Shown here: in pieces, positions 36,604 to 49,560 of the stretch
How positions within the stretch are numbered: the stretch's first letter is position 1
How the letters are laid out: every line of letters starts with the position of its first letter
NCBI GenBank assembly: GCA_038025085.1
Contig: CM076154.1
Location: forward strand, 25,658,501 to 25,722,500
Reading direction: 5' to 3'
Length of the DNA stretch: 64,000 nucleotides
From: Tetragonia tetragonoides
Taxonomy: Eukaryota; Streptophyta; Magnoliopsida; Caryophyllales; Aizoaceae
Made by a program: the position numbers and the translations under genes
The notes under the pieces: generated by a model
Database searches by the model: none
The model's input: the letters and a program-made list of their open reading frames with translations, nothing else
What the model was told of the DNA's origin: nothing

Positions 36604-38136
36604 AATGAATGCAAATAAAGAATTTGGGTGCTTTCTCTTAATATACAACACAAAAAAAACTCAATCTCTTTCACCCTAGAGGTAAGAGCTGTTAAAACGC
36701 GTAAATGCATTCAAAAGGTGGAGTTAAAGCTTGTTTGTCCTTGCAAAGATCCTTGGTGTAGTTTCTCACTGAAATGATTGCAAACAAAGCATTTGGGTGC
36801 TTTCTCTTAATATACAACACAAAAGACCTCAATCTTTTTCACCCTAATCGTAAGAGCTGTTAAAACGCGTAAATAAATTCAAAAGCTCGAGTTGAAACTT
36901 GTTTGTACTTGTAAACATCCTTGGTTAAGTTTGTCACTCAAATGAATGCAAACAAAGCATTTGGGTGCTTTCTCTTAATATACAACACAAAAGAACTCAA
37001 TATGTTTCACCCTAGTCGTATGAGGTTTTAAAACGCGTAAATGCATTCAAAAGCTTGAGTTGAAGCTTGTTTGTACTTGTAAACATCCTTGGTTAAGTTT
37101 CTCACTCAAATGAATGCAAACAAAGCATTTGGGTGCTTTCTCTTAATATACAACACAAAAGACCTCAATCTCTTTCACCCTAATCGTATGAGGTTTTAAA
37201 ACGCGTAAATTCTTTCAAAAGGTTGAGTTGAAGCTTGTTTGTCCTTGTAAACATCCTTGGTGAAGTTTCTCCCTCAAATAAATGCAAACAAAGCATTTGG
37301 GTGCTTTCTCTTAACATACAACACAAAAGAACTCAATCTCTTTCACCCTAGATGTACGAGCTGTTAAACCGCGTAAATGCATTCAAAAGGTGGAGTTAAA
37401 GCTTGTTTGTACTTGTAAACATCCTTGGTGTAGTTTCTCACTCAAATGAATGCATACAAAGCATTTGGGTGCTTTCTCTTAATATACAACACAAAAGAAC
37501 TCAGTCTCCTTCACCCTTTTCGTATGAGCTTTTAAAACGCGTAAGTGCATTCAAAAGCTTGAGTTGAAGCCTGTTTGTAGTTGTAAACATCCTTGGTGTA
37601 GTTTCACAGTCAAATGAATTTAAAAAAAGCATTTGCGAGCTTTTTCTTAATATAGAACACAAAAGAACTCAATCTCTTTTCGCCTAGACGTCAGAGCTGT
37701 TTAAAAGCGTAAATGCATTCAAAAGCTTGAGTTTAAACTTGTTTGAACTTGTAAACATCCTTGGTGTAGTTTCTCACTCAAATGAATGCAAACAAAGCAT
37801 TTGGTGCTTTCTCTTAATACACAAAACAACTCAATCTTTTTCACCCTAGTCATATGAGCTTTTAAAACGCGTAAATGCATTCAAAAGCTTGAGTTGAAGC
37901 TTTTTTGTACTTGTAAACATGCTCGGTGTAGTTTCTCCCTCAAATGAATGCAAACAAAGCATTTGGGTGCTTTCTCTTAATATACAACACAAAAGAACTC
38001 AATCTCTTTCACCCTAGATGTAAGAGCTGTTAAAACGCGTAAATGCATTCAAAAGGTGGAGTTAAAGCTTGTTTGTACTTGTAAATATCCTTGGTGTAGT
38101 TTCTCACTCAAATGAATGCATATACAGCAACCAAAA

Positions 38137-38242
38137 GCTTTGTTTGCATTCATTTGAGTGAGAAACTTAACCAAGGATGTTTACGCGTTTTAAACAGTTT
38201 CTTAATTTATTCAACTTTTGAATTTACAAGTACAAACAATCA
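38137..38242 (+). repeat. Inverted 110-bp module, copy 6
   Basis: Same fusion with a short deletion: CTTAATTTATTCAACTTTTG replaces the longer TTTTGTTTGCATTCACC stretch. Confidence 0.88.
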
Positions 38243-38830
38243 AATGAATGCAAATAAAGCTATTGGGTGCTTTCTCTTAATATACTACACAAAAGAACGC
38301 AATCTCTTTTACCCTAGATGTAAGAGCTGTTAAAAAGCGTAAATGCATTCAAAAGGTGGAGTTAAAGCTTGTTTGTACTTGTAAACATCCTTGGTGTAGT
38401 TTCTCACTCAAATGATTGCAAACAAAGCATTTGGGTGCTTTCTCTTAATATACAACACAAAAGACCCCAATCTCTTTCACCCTAGTCGTATGAGGTTTTA
38501 AAACGCGTAAATGCTTTCGAAAGCTTGAGTTGAAGCTTTTTTGTACTGGTAAACATCCTTGGTGAAGTTTCTCCCTCAAATGAATGCAAACAAAGCATTT
38601 GGGTGCTTTCTCTTAATATACAAGACAAAAGAACTCAATCTCTTTCACCCTAGATGTAAGAGCTGTTAAAACGCGTAAATGCATTCAAAAGGTGGAGTTA
38701 AAGCTTGTTTGTACTTGTAAACATCCTTGGTGTATTTTCTCACTCAAATGAATGCAAACAAAGCATTTGGGTGATTTCCCTTAATATACAACACAAAAGA
38801 CCTCAAATCTCTTTCACCCTACTCGTACTC

Positions 38831-39190
38831 ATTTGTTTGCATTCATTTGAGTGTGAAACTACACCCAACATGTTTACAAGTACAAACAAGCTTTAACTCA
38901 AGCTTTTGAATGCATTTACGCGTTTTAAAATCTCATACGAATAGGGTGAAAGAGATTTGAGTTCTTTGTGTTGTATATTAAGAGAAAGCATCCAAACACT
39001 TTGTTTGCATTCATTTGCGTGTGAAACTACACATTGGATGTTTACAAGTACAAACAAGCTTGAACTCAAGCTTTTGAATGCATTTACGCGTTTGGGTGCA
39101 TAATGAATGCAAACAAAGAATTTGGGTGACCTTGACCATAATGTCACAAAAGTAAGCATGTTTGTACATTTTTACGCGTTTACGCGTAAA
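38831..39190. repeat. Plus block followed by scrambled patch
   Basis: The ACTCGTACTCATTTG flip at 38821-38850 begins a plus stretch to about 39095. A patch then mixes short minus pieces with 30-odd bases that are not satellite (GACCTTGACCATAATGTC near 39129) and a doubled TTTACGCG (39172-39186). No gene is seen. Confidence 0.75.
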
Positions 39191-42100
39191 TACAAGCTTC
39201 AACTCCACCTTTTGAATGCATTTACGCATTTTAACAGCTCTTACAACTAGGGTGAAAGAGATTGAGTTCTTTTGTGTTGTATATTAAGAGAAATCACACA
39301 AATGCTTTGTTTGCATTCATTTGAGTGAGAAACTATACCGAGGATGTTTACAAGTACAAACAAGCTTCAACTCAAGCTTTTGAATGCATTTACGCGTTTT
39401 AAAAGCTCATATGACTAGGGTGAAAAAGATAGAGTTTTTTGTGTTGTATTTTAAGAGAAAGCAACCAAAAGCTTTGTTTGCATTCATTTCAGTGAGAAAC
39501 TACACCAACAATGTTTACAAGTACAAACAAGCTTCAACTCAAGCTTTTGAATGCATTTACGCGTTTTAAAAGCTCATATGACTAGGTTGAAAAAGATTGA
39601 GTTCTTTTGTGTTGTATTATAAGAGAAAGCAACCAAAAGCATTGTTTGGATTCATTTGAGTGAGAAACTACACCAAGGATGTTTACAAGTACAAACAAGC
39701 TTTAACTCCACCTTTTGAATAAATTTACGCGTTTTAACAGCTCTTACGACTAGGGTGAAAGAGATTGAGTTCTTTTGTGTTGTATTTTCAGAGAAAGCAC
39801 CCAAAAGCTTTGTTTGCATTCATTGGAGTGAGAAACTACACCAAGGATGTTTACAAGTACAAACAAGCTGCAACTCAAAATTTTGAATGTATTTACGCGT
39901 TTTAAAAGCTCATATGACTAGGTTGAAAGAGATTGAGGTCTTTTGTTTTGTATATTAAGAGAAAGCACCCAAATGCTTTGTTTGCATTCATTTGAGTGAG
40001 AAACTACACCAAGGATGTTTACAAGTACCAACAAGCTTCAACTCAAGCTTTTGAATGTATTTACGCGTTTTGAAAGCTCATATGACTAGGGTGTAAGAGA
40101 TTGAGGTCTTTTGTGTTGTATATTAAGAGAAAGAACTCAAAAGCTTTGTTTGCATTCATTGGAGTGAGAAACTATACCAAGGATGTTTACAAGTAAAAAC
40201 AAGCTTCAACTGAAGCTTTTTATTGCATTTAAGCCTTTGAACAGCTCTTACAACTAGGGTGAAAGAGATTGAGTTCTTTTGTGTTATATATTAAGAGAAA
40301 GCACACAAATGCTTTGTTTGCATTCATTTGAGTGAGAAACTACACCAAGAATGTTTACAAGTACAAACAAGCTTCAACTCAAGCTTTTTAATGCATTTAC
40401 GCGTTTTAAAAGCTCATATGACTAGGGTTAAAAAGATTGAGTTCTTTTGTGTTGTATATTAAGAGAAAGAACTCAAAAGCTTTGTTTGCATTCATTTGAG
40501 TGAGAAACTTAACCAACGATGTTTACAAGTACAAACCAGCTTCAACTCAAGCTTTTGAATGTATTTACGCGTTTTAACAGCTCTTACGACTAGGGTGAAA
40601 GAGATTGAGTTCTTTTGTGTTGTATTTTCAGAGAAAGCACCCAAAAGCTTTGCTTGCATTCATTGGAGTGAGAAACGACACCAAGGATGTTTACAAGTAC
40701 AAACAAGCTTCAACTCAAGCTTTTGAAAGCATTTACGCGTTTTAAAACCTCATACGAGTAGGGGGAAAGAGATTGAGGTCTTTTGTGTTGTATATTAAGA
40801 GAAAGCATCCAAATGCTTTGTTTGCATTCATTTGAGTGAGAAACTACACCAAGGATGCTTACAAGTACAAACAAGCTTTAACTCCACCTTTTGAATGCAT
40901 TTACACGTTTTAACAGCTCTTACATCTAGGGTGAAAGAGATTGAGTTCTTTTCTGTTGTATATTAAGAGAAAGCACCCAATGCTTTGTTTGCATTCATTT
41001 GAGTGCGAAAATACACCAAGGATGTTTACAAGTACAAACAAGCTTTAACTCCACCTTCTGAATGCATTTACGCGTTTTAACAGCTCTTACATCTAGGGTG
41101 AAAGAGATTGAGTTCTTTTGTGTTTTATATTAAGAGAAAGCACCCAAATGCTTTGTTTGCATTCATTTGAGGTAGAAACTACACCAACGATGTTTACAAG
41201 TACAAACAAGTTTGAAATCAAGCTTTTGAAAGCATTTACGCGTTTTAAAATGTCATACGACTAGGGTGAAAGAGGTAGAGGTCTTTTGTGTTGTATATTA
41301 AGAGAAAGCACCCAAATGCTTTGTTTGCATTCATTTCAGTGAGAAACTACACCAAAAATGTTTACAAGTACAAACAAGCTTCAACTCAAGCTTTTGAATG
41401 CATTTACGCGTTTTAAAAGCTCATATGACTAGGGTGAAAAAGATTGAGTTCTTTTGTTTTGTATATTAAGAGAAAGCACCCAAATGCTTTGTTTGCATTC
41501 ATTTGAGGGAGAAACTTAACCAAGGATGTTTACAAGTACCAACAAGCTTCAACATAAGCTTTTGAATGCATATACGCGTTTTAAAACATCATACGACTAG
41601 AGTGAAAGAGATTGAGTTCTTTTGTGTTGTATTTTCAGGGAAAGCACCCAAAAGCTTTGTTTGCATTCATTGGAGTGAGAAACTACACAAAGGATGTTTA
41701 CAAGTACAAACAAGCTTCAACTCATGCTTTTGAACGTATTTACGCGTTTTAAAAGCTCATATGACTAGGGTGAAAGAGATTGAGGTCTTTTGTGTTGTAT
41801 ATTAAGAGAAAGCACCCAAATGCTTTTTTTGCATTCATTTGAGTGAGAAACTACACCAAGGATGTTTACAAGTAAAAACAAGCTTTAACTCCACCTTTTG
41901 AATGCATTTACGTGTTTTAACAGCTCTTACGACTAGGGTGAAAGAGATTGAGTTCTTTTGTGTTGTATTTTCAGAGAAAGCACCCAAAAGCTTTGTTTGC
42001 ATTCATTGGAGTGAGAAACTACACCAAGGATGTTTACAAGTACAAACAAGCTTCAACTCAAGCTTTTGAAAGCATTTACGCGTTTTAAAACCTCATACGA

Positions 42101-43010
42101 CTAGGGTGAAAGAGATTGAGGTCTTTTGTGTTGTATATTAAGAGAAAGCACCCAAATGCTTTGTTTGCAGTCATTTGAGTGAGAAACTACACCAAGGATG
42201 TTTACAAGCACAAACAAGCTTTAACTCCACCTTTTGAATGCATTTACGCATTTTAACAGCTCTTGCAGCTAGGGTGAAAGATATTGAGTTCTTTTGTGTT
42301 GTATATTAAGAGAAATCACCCAAATGGTTTGTTTGCATTCATTTGAGTGAGAAACTACACCAAGGATATTTACAAGTACAAACAAGTTTCAACTCAAGCT
42401 TTTGAATGCATTTACGCGTTTTAACAGCTCTTACGACTAGGCGAAAAGAGATTGAGTTCTTTTGTGTTGTATATTAAAAAAAAGCTCGCAAATGCTTTGT
42501 TTACATTCATTTGAGTGTGAAACTACCCCAAGGATGTTTACAACTACAAACAAGCTTGAACTCAAGCTTTTGAATGCATTTAAGCGTTTTAAAAGCTTAT
42601 ACGACAAGGGTGAAAGAGATTGAGTTCTTTTGTGTTGTATATTAAGAGAACCCACCCAAATGTTTTCTTTGCATTCATTTGAGTGAGAAACTACACCAAA
42701 GATGTTTACAAGTACCAACAAGGTTCAACTTAAGCTTTTGAATGCATATACGCATTTTAAATCCTTATACGACTAGGGTGAAAGAGATTGAGTTCTTTTG
42801 TGTTGTATTTTCAGAGAAAGCACCCAAAAGCTTTGTTTGCATTCATTGGAGTGAGAAACTACACCAAGGATGTTTACAAGTACAAACAAGCTTCAGCTCA
42901 AGCTTTTGAATGTATTTACGCGTTTTAGCAGCTCTTACGACTAGGGTGAAAGAGATTGAGTTCTTTTCTCTTGTATATCGAGAGAAAGCACACAACTGCT
43001 TTATTTGCAT
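39191..43010 (+). repeat. Satellite block, plus orientation
   Basis: About 22 head-to-tail monomers. TTTTCAGAG/TTGGAGTGAG-type monomers recur every few units (near 39785, 40625, 41635, 41970, 42810). A CTCGCAAATG cassette in plus orientation lies at about 42430-42680. The right end is the reverse copy of the TTCACAAT junction. Confidence 0.94.
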
Positions 43011-46000
43011 TCATTTGATTGTGAATACATTCAAAATTTTGAGTTGAAGCTTGTTTGTACTTCTAAACATCCTTGGTTAAGTTTCTCACTCAAATGAATG
43101 CAAACAAAGGATTTAGGTGTTTTCTCTTAATGTACAACACAAAAGAACTCAATCTTTTTCACCCTAGTCATATGAGCTTTTAAAACGCGTAAATGCATTC
43201 AAAAGCTTGAGTTAAAGCTTGTTTGTACTTGTAAACATATTTGGTGTAGTTTCTCACTCAAATGAATGCAAAGAAAACATTTGGGTGCGTTCTTTTAATA
43301 TACAACACAAAAGAACTCAATCTCTTTCACCCTTGTCGTATGAGCTTTTAAAACGGTTAAATGCATTCAAAAGCTTCAGTTCAAGCTTGTTTGTAGTTGT
43401 AAACATCCTTGGGGTAGTTTCTCCCTCAAATGAATGCAAACAAAACATTTGGGTGCTTTCTCTTAATATACAACACAAAAGAACTCAATCTCTTTTCGCC
43501 TAGACGTAAGAGCTGTTAACACGCGTAAATGCATTCAAAAGCTGGAGTTGAAACTTGTTTGAACTTGTAAACATCCTTGGTGTAGTTTCTCACTCAAATT
43601 AATGCAAAGAAAGCATTTGGGTGCTTTCTCTTAATATACAACACAAAAGACCTCAACTCTTTCACCCTAGTCGTAAGAGCTGTTAAAACGCGTAAATACA
43701 TTCAAAATTTTGAGTTGAAGCTTGTTTGTACTTGTAAACATCTTTGGTGTAGTTTCTCACTCAAATAAATGCAAACAAAGCATTTGGGTGCTTTCTCTTA
43801 ATATACGACAGAAAAGAACTCAATCTGTTTCACCATAGTCGTATGAGGTTTTAAAACGCGTAAATGCTTTCAAAAGCTTGAGTTGAAGCTTGTTTGTACT
43901 TGTAAACACCCTTTGTTAAGTTTCTCACTCAAATGATTGCAAACAAAGCATTTGGGTGCTTTCTCTTAATATACAACAGAAAAGAACTCAATCTGTTTCA
44001 CCCTAGTCGTATGACGTTTTAAAACGCGTAAAGGCATTCAAAAGCTTGAGTTGAAGCTTGTTTGTACTTGTAAACATCCTTGGTGTAGTTTGTCACTCAA
44101 ATGAATGCAAACAAAGCATTTGGGTGGTTTCTCTTAATATACAACACAAAAGAACTCAATCTCTTTCACCGTAGATGTAAGAGCTGTTAAAACGCGTAAA
44201 TGCATTCAAAAGGTGGAGTTAAAGCTTGTTTGTACTTGTAAATATCCTTGGTGTAGTTTCTCACTCAAATGAATGCATACAAAGCATTTGGGTGCTTTCT
44301 CTTAATATACAATACAAAAGAACTCAATCTCTTTCACCCTTCTCGTATGAGCTTTTAAAAAGCGTAAATGCATTCAAAAGCTTGAGTTGAAGCCTATTTG
44401 TAGTTGTAAACATCCTTGGTGTAGTTTCACACTCAAATGAATTTAAACAAAGCATTTGCGAGCTGTTTCTTAATATACAACACAAAAGAACTCAATATCT
44501 TTTCGCCTAGTCGTAAGAGCTGTTAAAACGCGTAAATGCATTCAAAAGCTTGAGTTGAAACTTGTTTGAACTTGTAAACATCCTTGGTGTAGTTTCTCAC
44601 TCAAATTAATGCAAAGAAAGCATTTGGGTGCTTTTTCTTAATATACAACACAAAAGACCTCAACTGTTTCACCCTAGTCGTAAGAGCTGTTAAAACGCGT
44701 AAATACATTCAAAATTTTGAGTTGAAGCTTGTTTGTACTTGTAAACATCCTTGGTGTAGTTTCTCACTCAAATAAATGCAAATAAAGCATTTGGGTGCTT
44801 TCTCTTAATATACAACAGAAAAGAACTCAATCTGTTTCACCCTAGTCGTATGAGGTTTTAAAACGCGTAAATGCTTTAAAAAGCTTGACTTGAAGCTTGT
44901 TTGTACTTGTAAACATCCTCGGTGTAGTTTCTCCCTCAAATGAATGCAAACAAAGCATTTGGGTGCTTTCTTCTAATATACAACACAAAAGAACTCAATT
45001 TTTTCACCCTAGTCATATGAGGTTTTAAAACGCGTAAATGCATTCAAAAGGTGGAGTTAAAGCTTGTTTGTACTTGTAAACATCCTTGGTGTAGTTTCTC
45101 ACTCAAATGAATGCAAACAAAGCATTTGGGTGCTTTTTCTTAATATACAACACAAAAGACCTCAATCTCTTTCACCCTAGTCATATGAGCTTTTAAAACG
45201 CGTAAATACATTCAAAAGCTTGAGTTGAAGCTTGTTTGTACTTGTAAACATCCTTGGTGTAGTTTTTCACTCCAATGAATGCAAACAAAGCATTTGGGTG
45301 CTTTCTTTGAAAATACAACACAAAAGAACTCAACCTCTTTCACCCTAGTCGTATGAGGTTTTAAAACGCGTATATGCATTCAAAAGCTTGAGTTGAAGCT
45401 TGTTTGTACTTGTAAACATCCTTGGTTAAGTTTCTCACTCAAATGAATGCAACCAAAGCATTTGGGTGCTTTCTCTTAATATACAACACAAAAGAACTCA
45501 ATCTTTTTCACCCTAATCATATGAGCTTTTAAAACGCGTAAATGCATTCAAAAGCTTGAGTTTAAGCTTGTTTGTACTTGCAAACAACTTTGGAGTATTT
45601 TCTCATTCAAATGAATGCAAAAAAATATTTGGGTGCGTTCTCTTAATATACAACACAAAAGAACTCAATCTCTTTCACCCTTGTCGTATGTGCTTTTAAA
45701 ACGCTTAAATGCATTCAAAAGCTTGAGTTCAAGCTTGTTTGTAGTTGTGTACATCCTTGGGGTAGTTTCACCCTCAAATGAATGTAAACAAAGCATTTGC
45801 AAGCTTCTTCTTAATATACAACACAAAAGAACTCAATATCTTTTCGCCTAGTCGTAAGGGCTGTTAAAACGCGTAAATGCATTCAAAAGCTTGAGTTGAA
45901 ACTTGTTTGTACTTGTAAACATCCTTGGTGTAGTTTCTCACTCAAATGAATGCAAACAAACCATTTGGGTGATTTCTCTTAATATACAACACAAAAGAAC

Positions 46001-46875
46001 TCAATCTCTTTCACCCTAGTCGTATGAGGTTTTAAAATGCTTAAATGAAATAAAAAGCTTCAGTTGAAGCTTGTTTGTACTTGTAAACATCCTTGGTGTA
46101 GTTTCTCACTCAAATGAATGCATACAAAGCAACCAAAAGCTTTGTTTGCATTCATTGAGTGAGAAACTTAACCAAGGATGTTTACGCGTTTTAAACAGTT
46201 TCTTAATTTTGATTGCATTCACCTTTTGAATTTACAAGTACAAACAATCAAATGAATGCAAATAAAGCATTTGGGTGCTTGCTCTTAATATAGAACACAA
46301 AAGAACTCCATCTCTTTCACCTTAGATGTAAGAGTTGTTAAAACGCGTAAATGCATTCAAAAGGTGGAGTTAAAGCTTGTTTGTAGTTGTAAACATCCTT
46401 GGTGTAGTTTCTCACTCAAATGAATGCAAACAAAGCATTTGGGTGCGTTCTCTTAATATACAACACAAAAAACCTCAATCTCTTTCACCCTAGTCGTATG
46501 AGGTTTTAAAACGCGTAAATGCATTCAAAAGCTTGAGTTGAAGCTTGTTTGTACTTGTAAATATCCTTGGTGTAGTTTCTCACTCAAATGAATGCAAACA
46601 AAGCATTTGTGTGATTTCTCTTAATATACAACACAATAGAACTCAATCTCTTTCACCCTAGTTCTAAGAGCTGTTAAAATGCGTAAATGCATTCAAAAGG
46701 TGGAGTTAAAGCTTGTTTGTGCTTGTAAACATCCTTGGTGTACTTTCTCACTCAAATGAATGCAAACAAAGCATTTGGGTGCTTTCTCTTAATATACAAC
46801 ACAAAAGAACTCAATCTCTTTCACCCTAGATGTAAGAGCTGTTAAAACGTGTAAATGCATTCAAAAGGTGAACCT
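43011..46875 (-). repeat. Satellite block, minus, with one inverted module
   Basis: About 22 minus monomers. CTCGCAAATG-type cassettes occur near 43275-43515, 44340-44520 and 45625-45865. The plus module at 46139-46250 interrupts it. No gene is seen. Confidence 0.93.
46139..46250 (+). repeat. Inverted 110-bp module, copy 7
   Basis: Same fusion and same left flank (GCATACAAAGCAACCAAAAG) as copies 1-3, about 8 kb from the nearest other full copy. One base is missing in CATTCATTGAGTGAG. Confidence 0.9.
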
Positions 46876-48830
46876 CAATCTCTTGCAAACACACCTAGTC
46901 GTGTTTTAACACCCTAGTCATTTGAGTGAGAAAGTACACCAAGGATGTTTACAAGTACAAACAAGCTTCAACTGAAGGTTTTTATTGCATTTAAGCATTT
47001 TAACAGCTCTTACGACTAGGGTGAAAGAGAGTGAGTTCTTTTGTGTTGTATACTAAGAGAAAGCACACAAATGCTATGTTTGCATTCATTTGAGTGAGAA
47101 ATTACACCAATGATGTTTACAAGTACAAACTAGCTTCAACTCAAGCTTTTGAATGTATTTACGCGTTTTAACAGCTCTTACGAGTAGGGTGAAAGAGATT
47201 GAGTTCTCTTGTGTTGTATATTCAGAGAAAGCACCCAAATGCTTTCTTTGCATTCATTTGAGTGTGAACCTACCCCATGGATGTTTACAACTACAAACAA
47301 GCTTGAACTCAAGCTTTTGAATGCATTTAAGCGTTTTAAAAGCTCATACGACAAGGGTGAAAGAGATTGAGTTCTTTTGTGTTGTATTTTAAGAGAACGC
47401 ACCCAAATGCTTTGTTTGCATTCATTTGTGTGAGAAACTTAACCAATGATGTTTACAAGTACAAAAAAGCTTGAACTCAAGCATTTGAATGCATTTAAGC
47501 GTTTTAAAAGCTCATACGACAAGGGTGAAAGAGATTGAGTTCTTTTGTGTTGTATATTAAGAGAACGCACCCAAATGTTTTCTTTGCATTCATTTGAGTG
47601 AGAAACCACACCAAAGATGTTTACAAGTACCAACAAGCTTCAACTTAAGCTTTTGAATGCATATACGCGTTTTAAAACCTCATACGACTAGGGTGAAAGA
47701 GATTCAGTTCTTTTGTGTTGTATATTAAGAGAAAGCACCCAAATGCTTTGTTTGCATTCATTTGAGGGAGAAACTACACCAAGGACGTTTACAAGTACAA
47801 ACAAACTTCAAATCAAGCTTTTGAAAGCATTTACGCGTTTTAAGACCTCATACGACTAGGGTGAAAGAGATTGAGGTCTTTTGTGTTGTATATTAAGAGA
47901 AAAGCACCCAAATGCTTTGTTTGCATTCATTTGAGTGAGAAACTACACCAAGGATGTTTACAAGTACAAACAAGCTTTAACTCCACCTTTTGAATGCATT
48001 AACGCGTTTTAACAGCTCTTACATCTAGCGTGAAAGAGATTGAGTTCTTTTGTGTTGTATATTAAGAGAAAGCACCCAAATGCTTTGTTTGCATTCATTT
48101 GCATATACGTGGTTTAAACAGATTCTTAATTTTGTTTGCATTCACCTTTTGAATTTACAAGTACAAACAATCAAATGAATGCAAATAAAGCATTTGGGTG
48201 CTTTCTCCTAATATACAACAGAAAAGAACTCAATCTCTTTCACCCTAGATGTAAGAGCTGTTATAACGCGTAAATGCATTCAAAAGGTGGAGTTAAAGCT
48301 TTTTTGTACTTGTAAACATCCTTGGTGTAGTTTCTCACTCAAAGTAATGCAAAGAAAGCATTTGGGTGGTTACTGAAATTTTTAAATGCATTTACGCGTT
48401 TTAAAAGCTCATACGAGGAGGGTGAAAGAGATTTGAGTTCTTTTGTGTTGTATATTAAGAGAAAGCACCCAAAACGCATAAATACATTCAAAAGCTTGAG
48501 TTGAAGCTTGTTTGTACTTGTAAACATCCTTGGTTAAGTTTCTCACTCAATCACCCTAATCGTAAGAGCTGTTAAAACGCGTAAATACATTCAAAAGCTT
48601 GAGTTGAAGCTTGTTTGTACTTGTAAACATCCTTGGTTAAGTTTGTCACTCAAATGAATGCAAACAAAGCTTTTGGTTGCTTTGTATGCATTCATTTGAG
48701 TGAGAAACTACACCAAGGATGTTTACAAGTACAAATAAGCTTCAACTGAAGCTTTTTATTGCATTTAAGCATTTTAACAGCTCTTACGACTAGGGTGAAA
48801 GAGATTGAGTTCTTTTGTGTTGTATATTAG

Positions 48831-48912
48831 GAAACAGAACCCAGATGCTTTGTTTGCATTCATTTGAGTGAGAAACTACACCAAGAAACAGAACCCAGAT
48901 GCTTTGTTTGCA
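48831..48912 (+). repeat. Local 54-bp direct duplication
   Basis: GAAACAGAACCCAGATGC followed by TTTGTTTGCA occurs at 48831 and 48885. The second copy breaks off into CCAAAATGC. It looks like replication slippage or a short tandem duplication inside one monomer. Confidence 0.88.
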
Positions 48913-49429
48913 CCAAAATGCTTTGCTTGCATTCATTTGAGTGAGAAATTACACCAAGAATGTTTACAAGTACAAACAAGCTTTAACTCCACCTTTTGAA
49001 TGCATTTACGCGTTTTAACAGCTCTTACATCTAGGGTGAAAGAGATTGAGTTCTTTTGTGTTGTATTTTCAGAGAAAGCACCCAAAAGCTTTGTTTGCAT
49101 TCATTGGAGTGAGAAACTACACCAAGCATGTTTACAAGAGCTTTTAAAACGTGTTTTCAAGTACATACTTAATACTTGTGTTGTATATTAAGAGAACGCA
49201 CCCAAATGTTTTCTTTGCATTCATTTGAGTGAGAAACTACACCAAAGATGTTTACAAGTACCAACAAGCTTCAACTTAAGATTTTGAATGCATATACGCG
49301 TTTTAAAAGCTCATATGACTAGGGTGAAAGAGATTGAGTTCCCTCTACCCGACCCGTAAGAGCTTGAGTTGAAGCTTGTTTGTACTTGTAAACATCCTTG
49401 GTGTAGTTTCTCACCCCAATGAATGCAAA

Positions 49430-49560
49430 CAAAGCTTTTGGGTGCTGTCTCTTAATATACAACACAAAAGAACCCAAATGAGAATGTTGCTTGCATTCAT
49501 TGGAGTGAGAAACTACACCAAGGATGTTTACAAGTACAAACAAGCTTTAACTCCACCTTT
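49430..49560 (-). repeat. CAACATTCTCATTTGGG inversion joint, minus copy 1
   Basis: Minus satellite meets plus satellite through GAACCCAAATGAGAATGTTG then CTTGCATTC. The joint is asymmetric, so polarity can be read. The opposite polarity occurs at 54560-54690 and 55070-55190, and this polarity again at 62750-62880. Confidence 0.92.

Larger units (their letters stand above)
33799..36860 (-). repeat. About 2.15-kb higher-order repeat carrying an inverted module (copy 2 starts about 35909)
   Basis: GAGTTTAAGCTTG at 33799 and 35909 starts matching runs: the AAGAAAACATTTGGGTGCG cassette, the GCGAGC monomer, then the inverted module at 34340 and 36491, then AAAGAATTTGGG and the rare AAAGATCCTTGG variant. 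The module offset is 2151 and the start offset 2110. The difference is explained by a roughly 42-bp deletion in copy 1 near 33995 (GTAAACATTTGCGAGC). A third partial copy starts at 35236, 673 bp (four monomers) before copy 2. Confidence 0.85.
28646..38830 (-). repeat. Longest satellite block, minus orientation, about 10 kb
   Basis: About 60 monomers, minus throughout except for the three 110-bp modules at 34340, 36491 and 38137. Contains the 1511-bp 9-mer pair and the 2.15-kb repeat. A rare variant monomer (CACAAGAGACCTCAATT followed by ACGCGGAAATAC) recurs at 29196, 30371, 30875 and 32386, spacings close to 7, 3 and 9 monomers. This shows local amplification with variable unit number. Confidence 0.93.
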
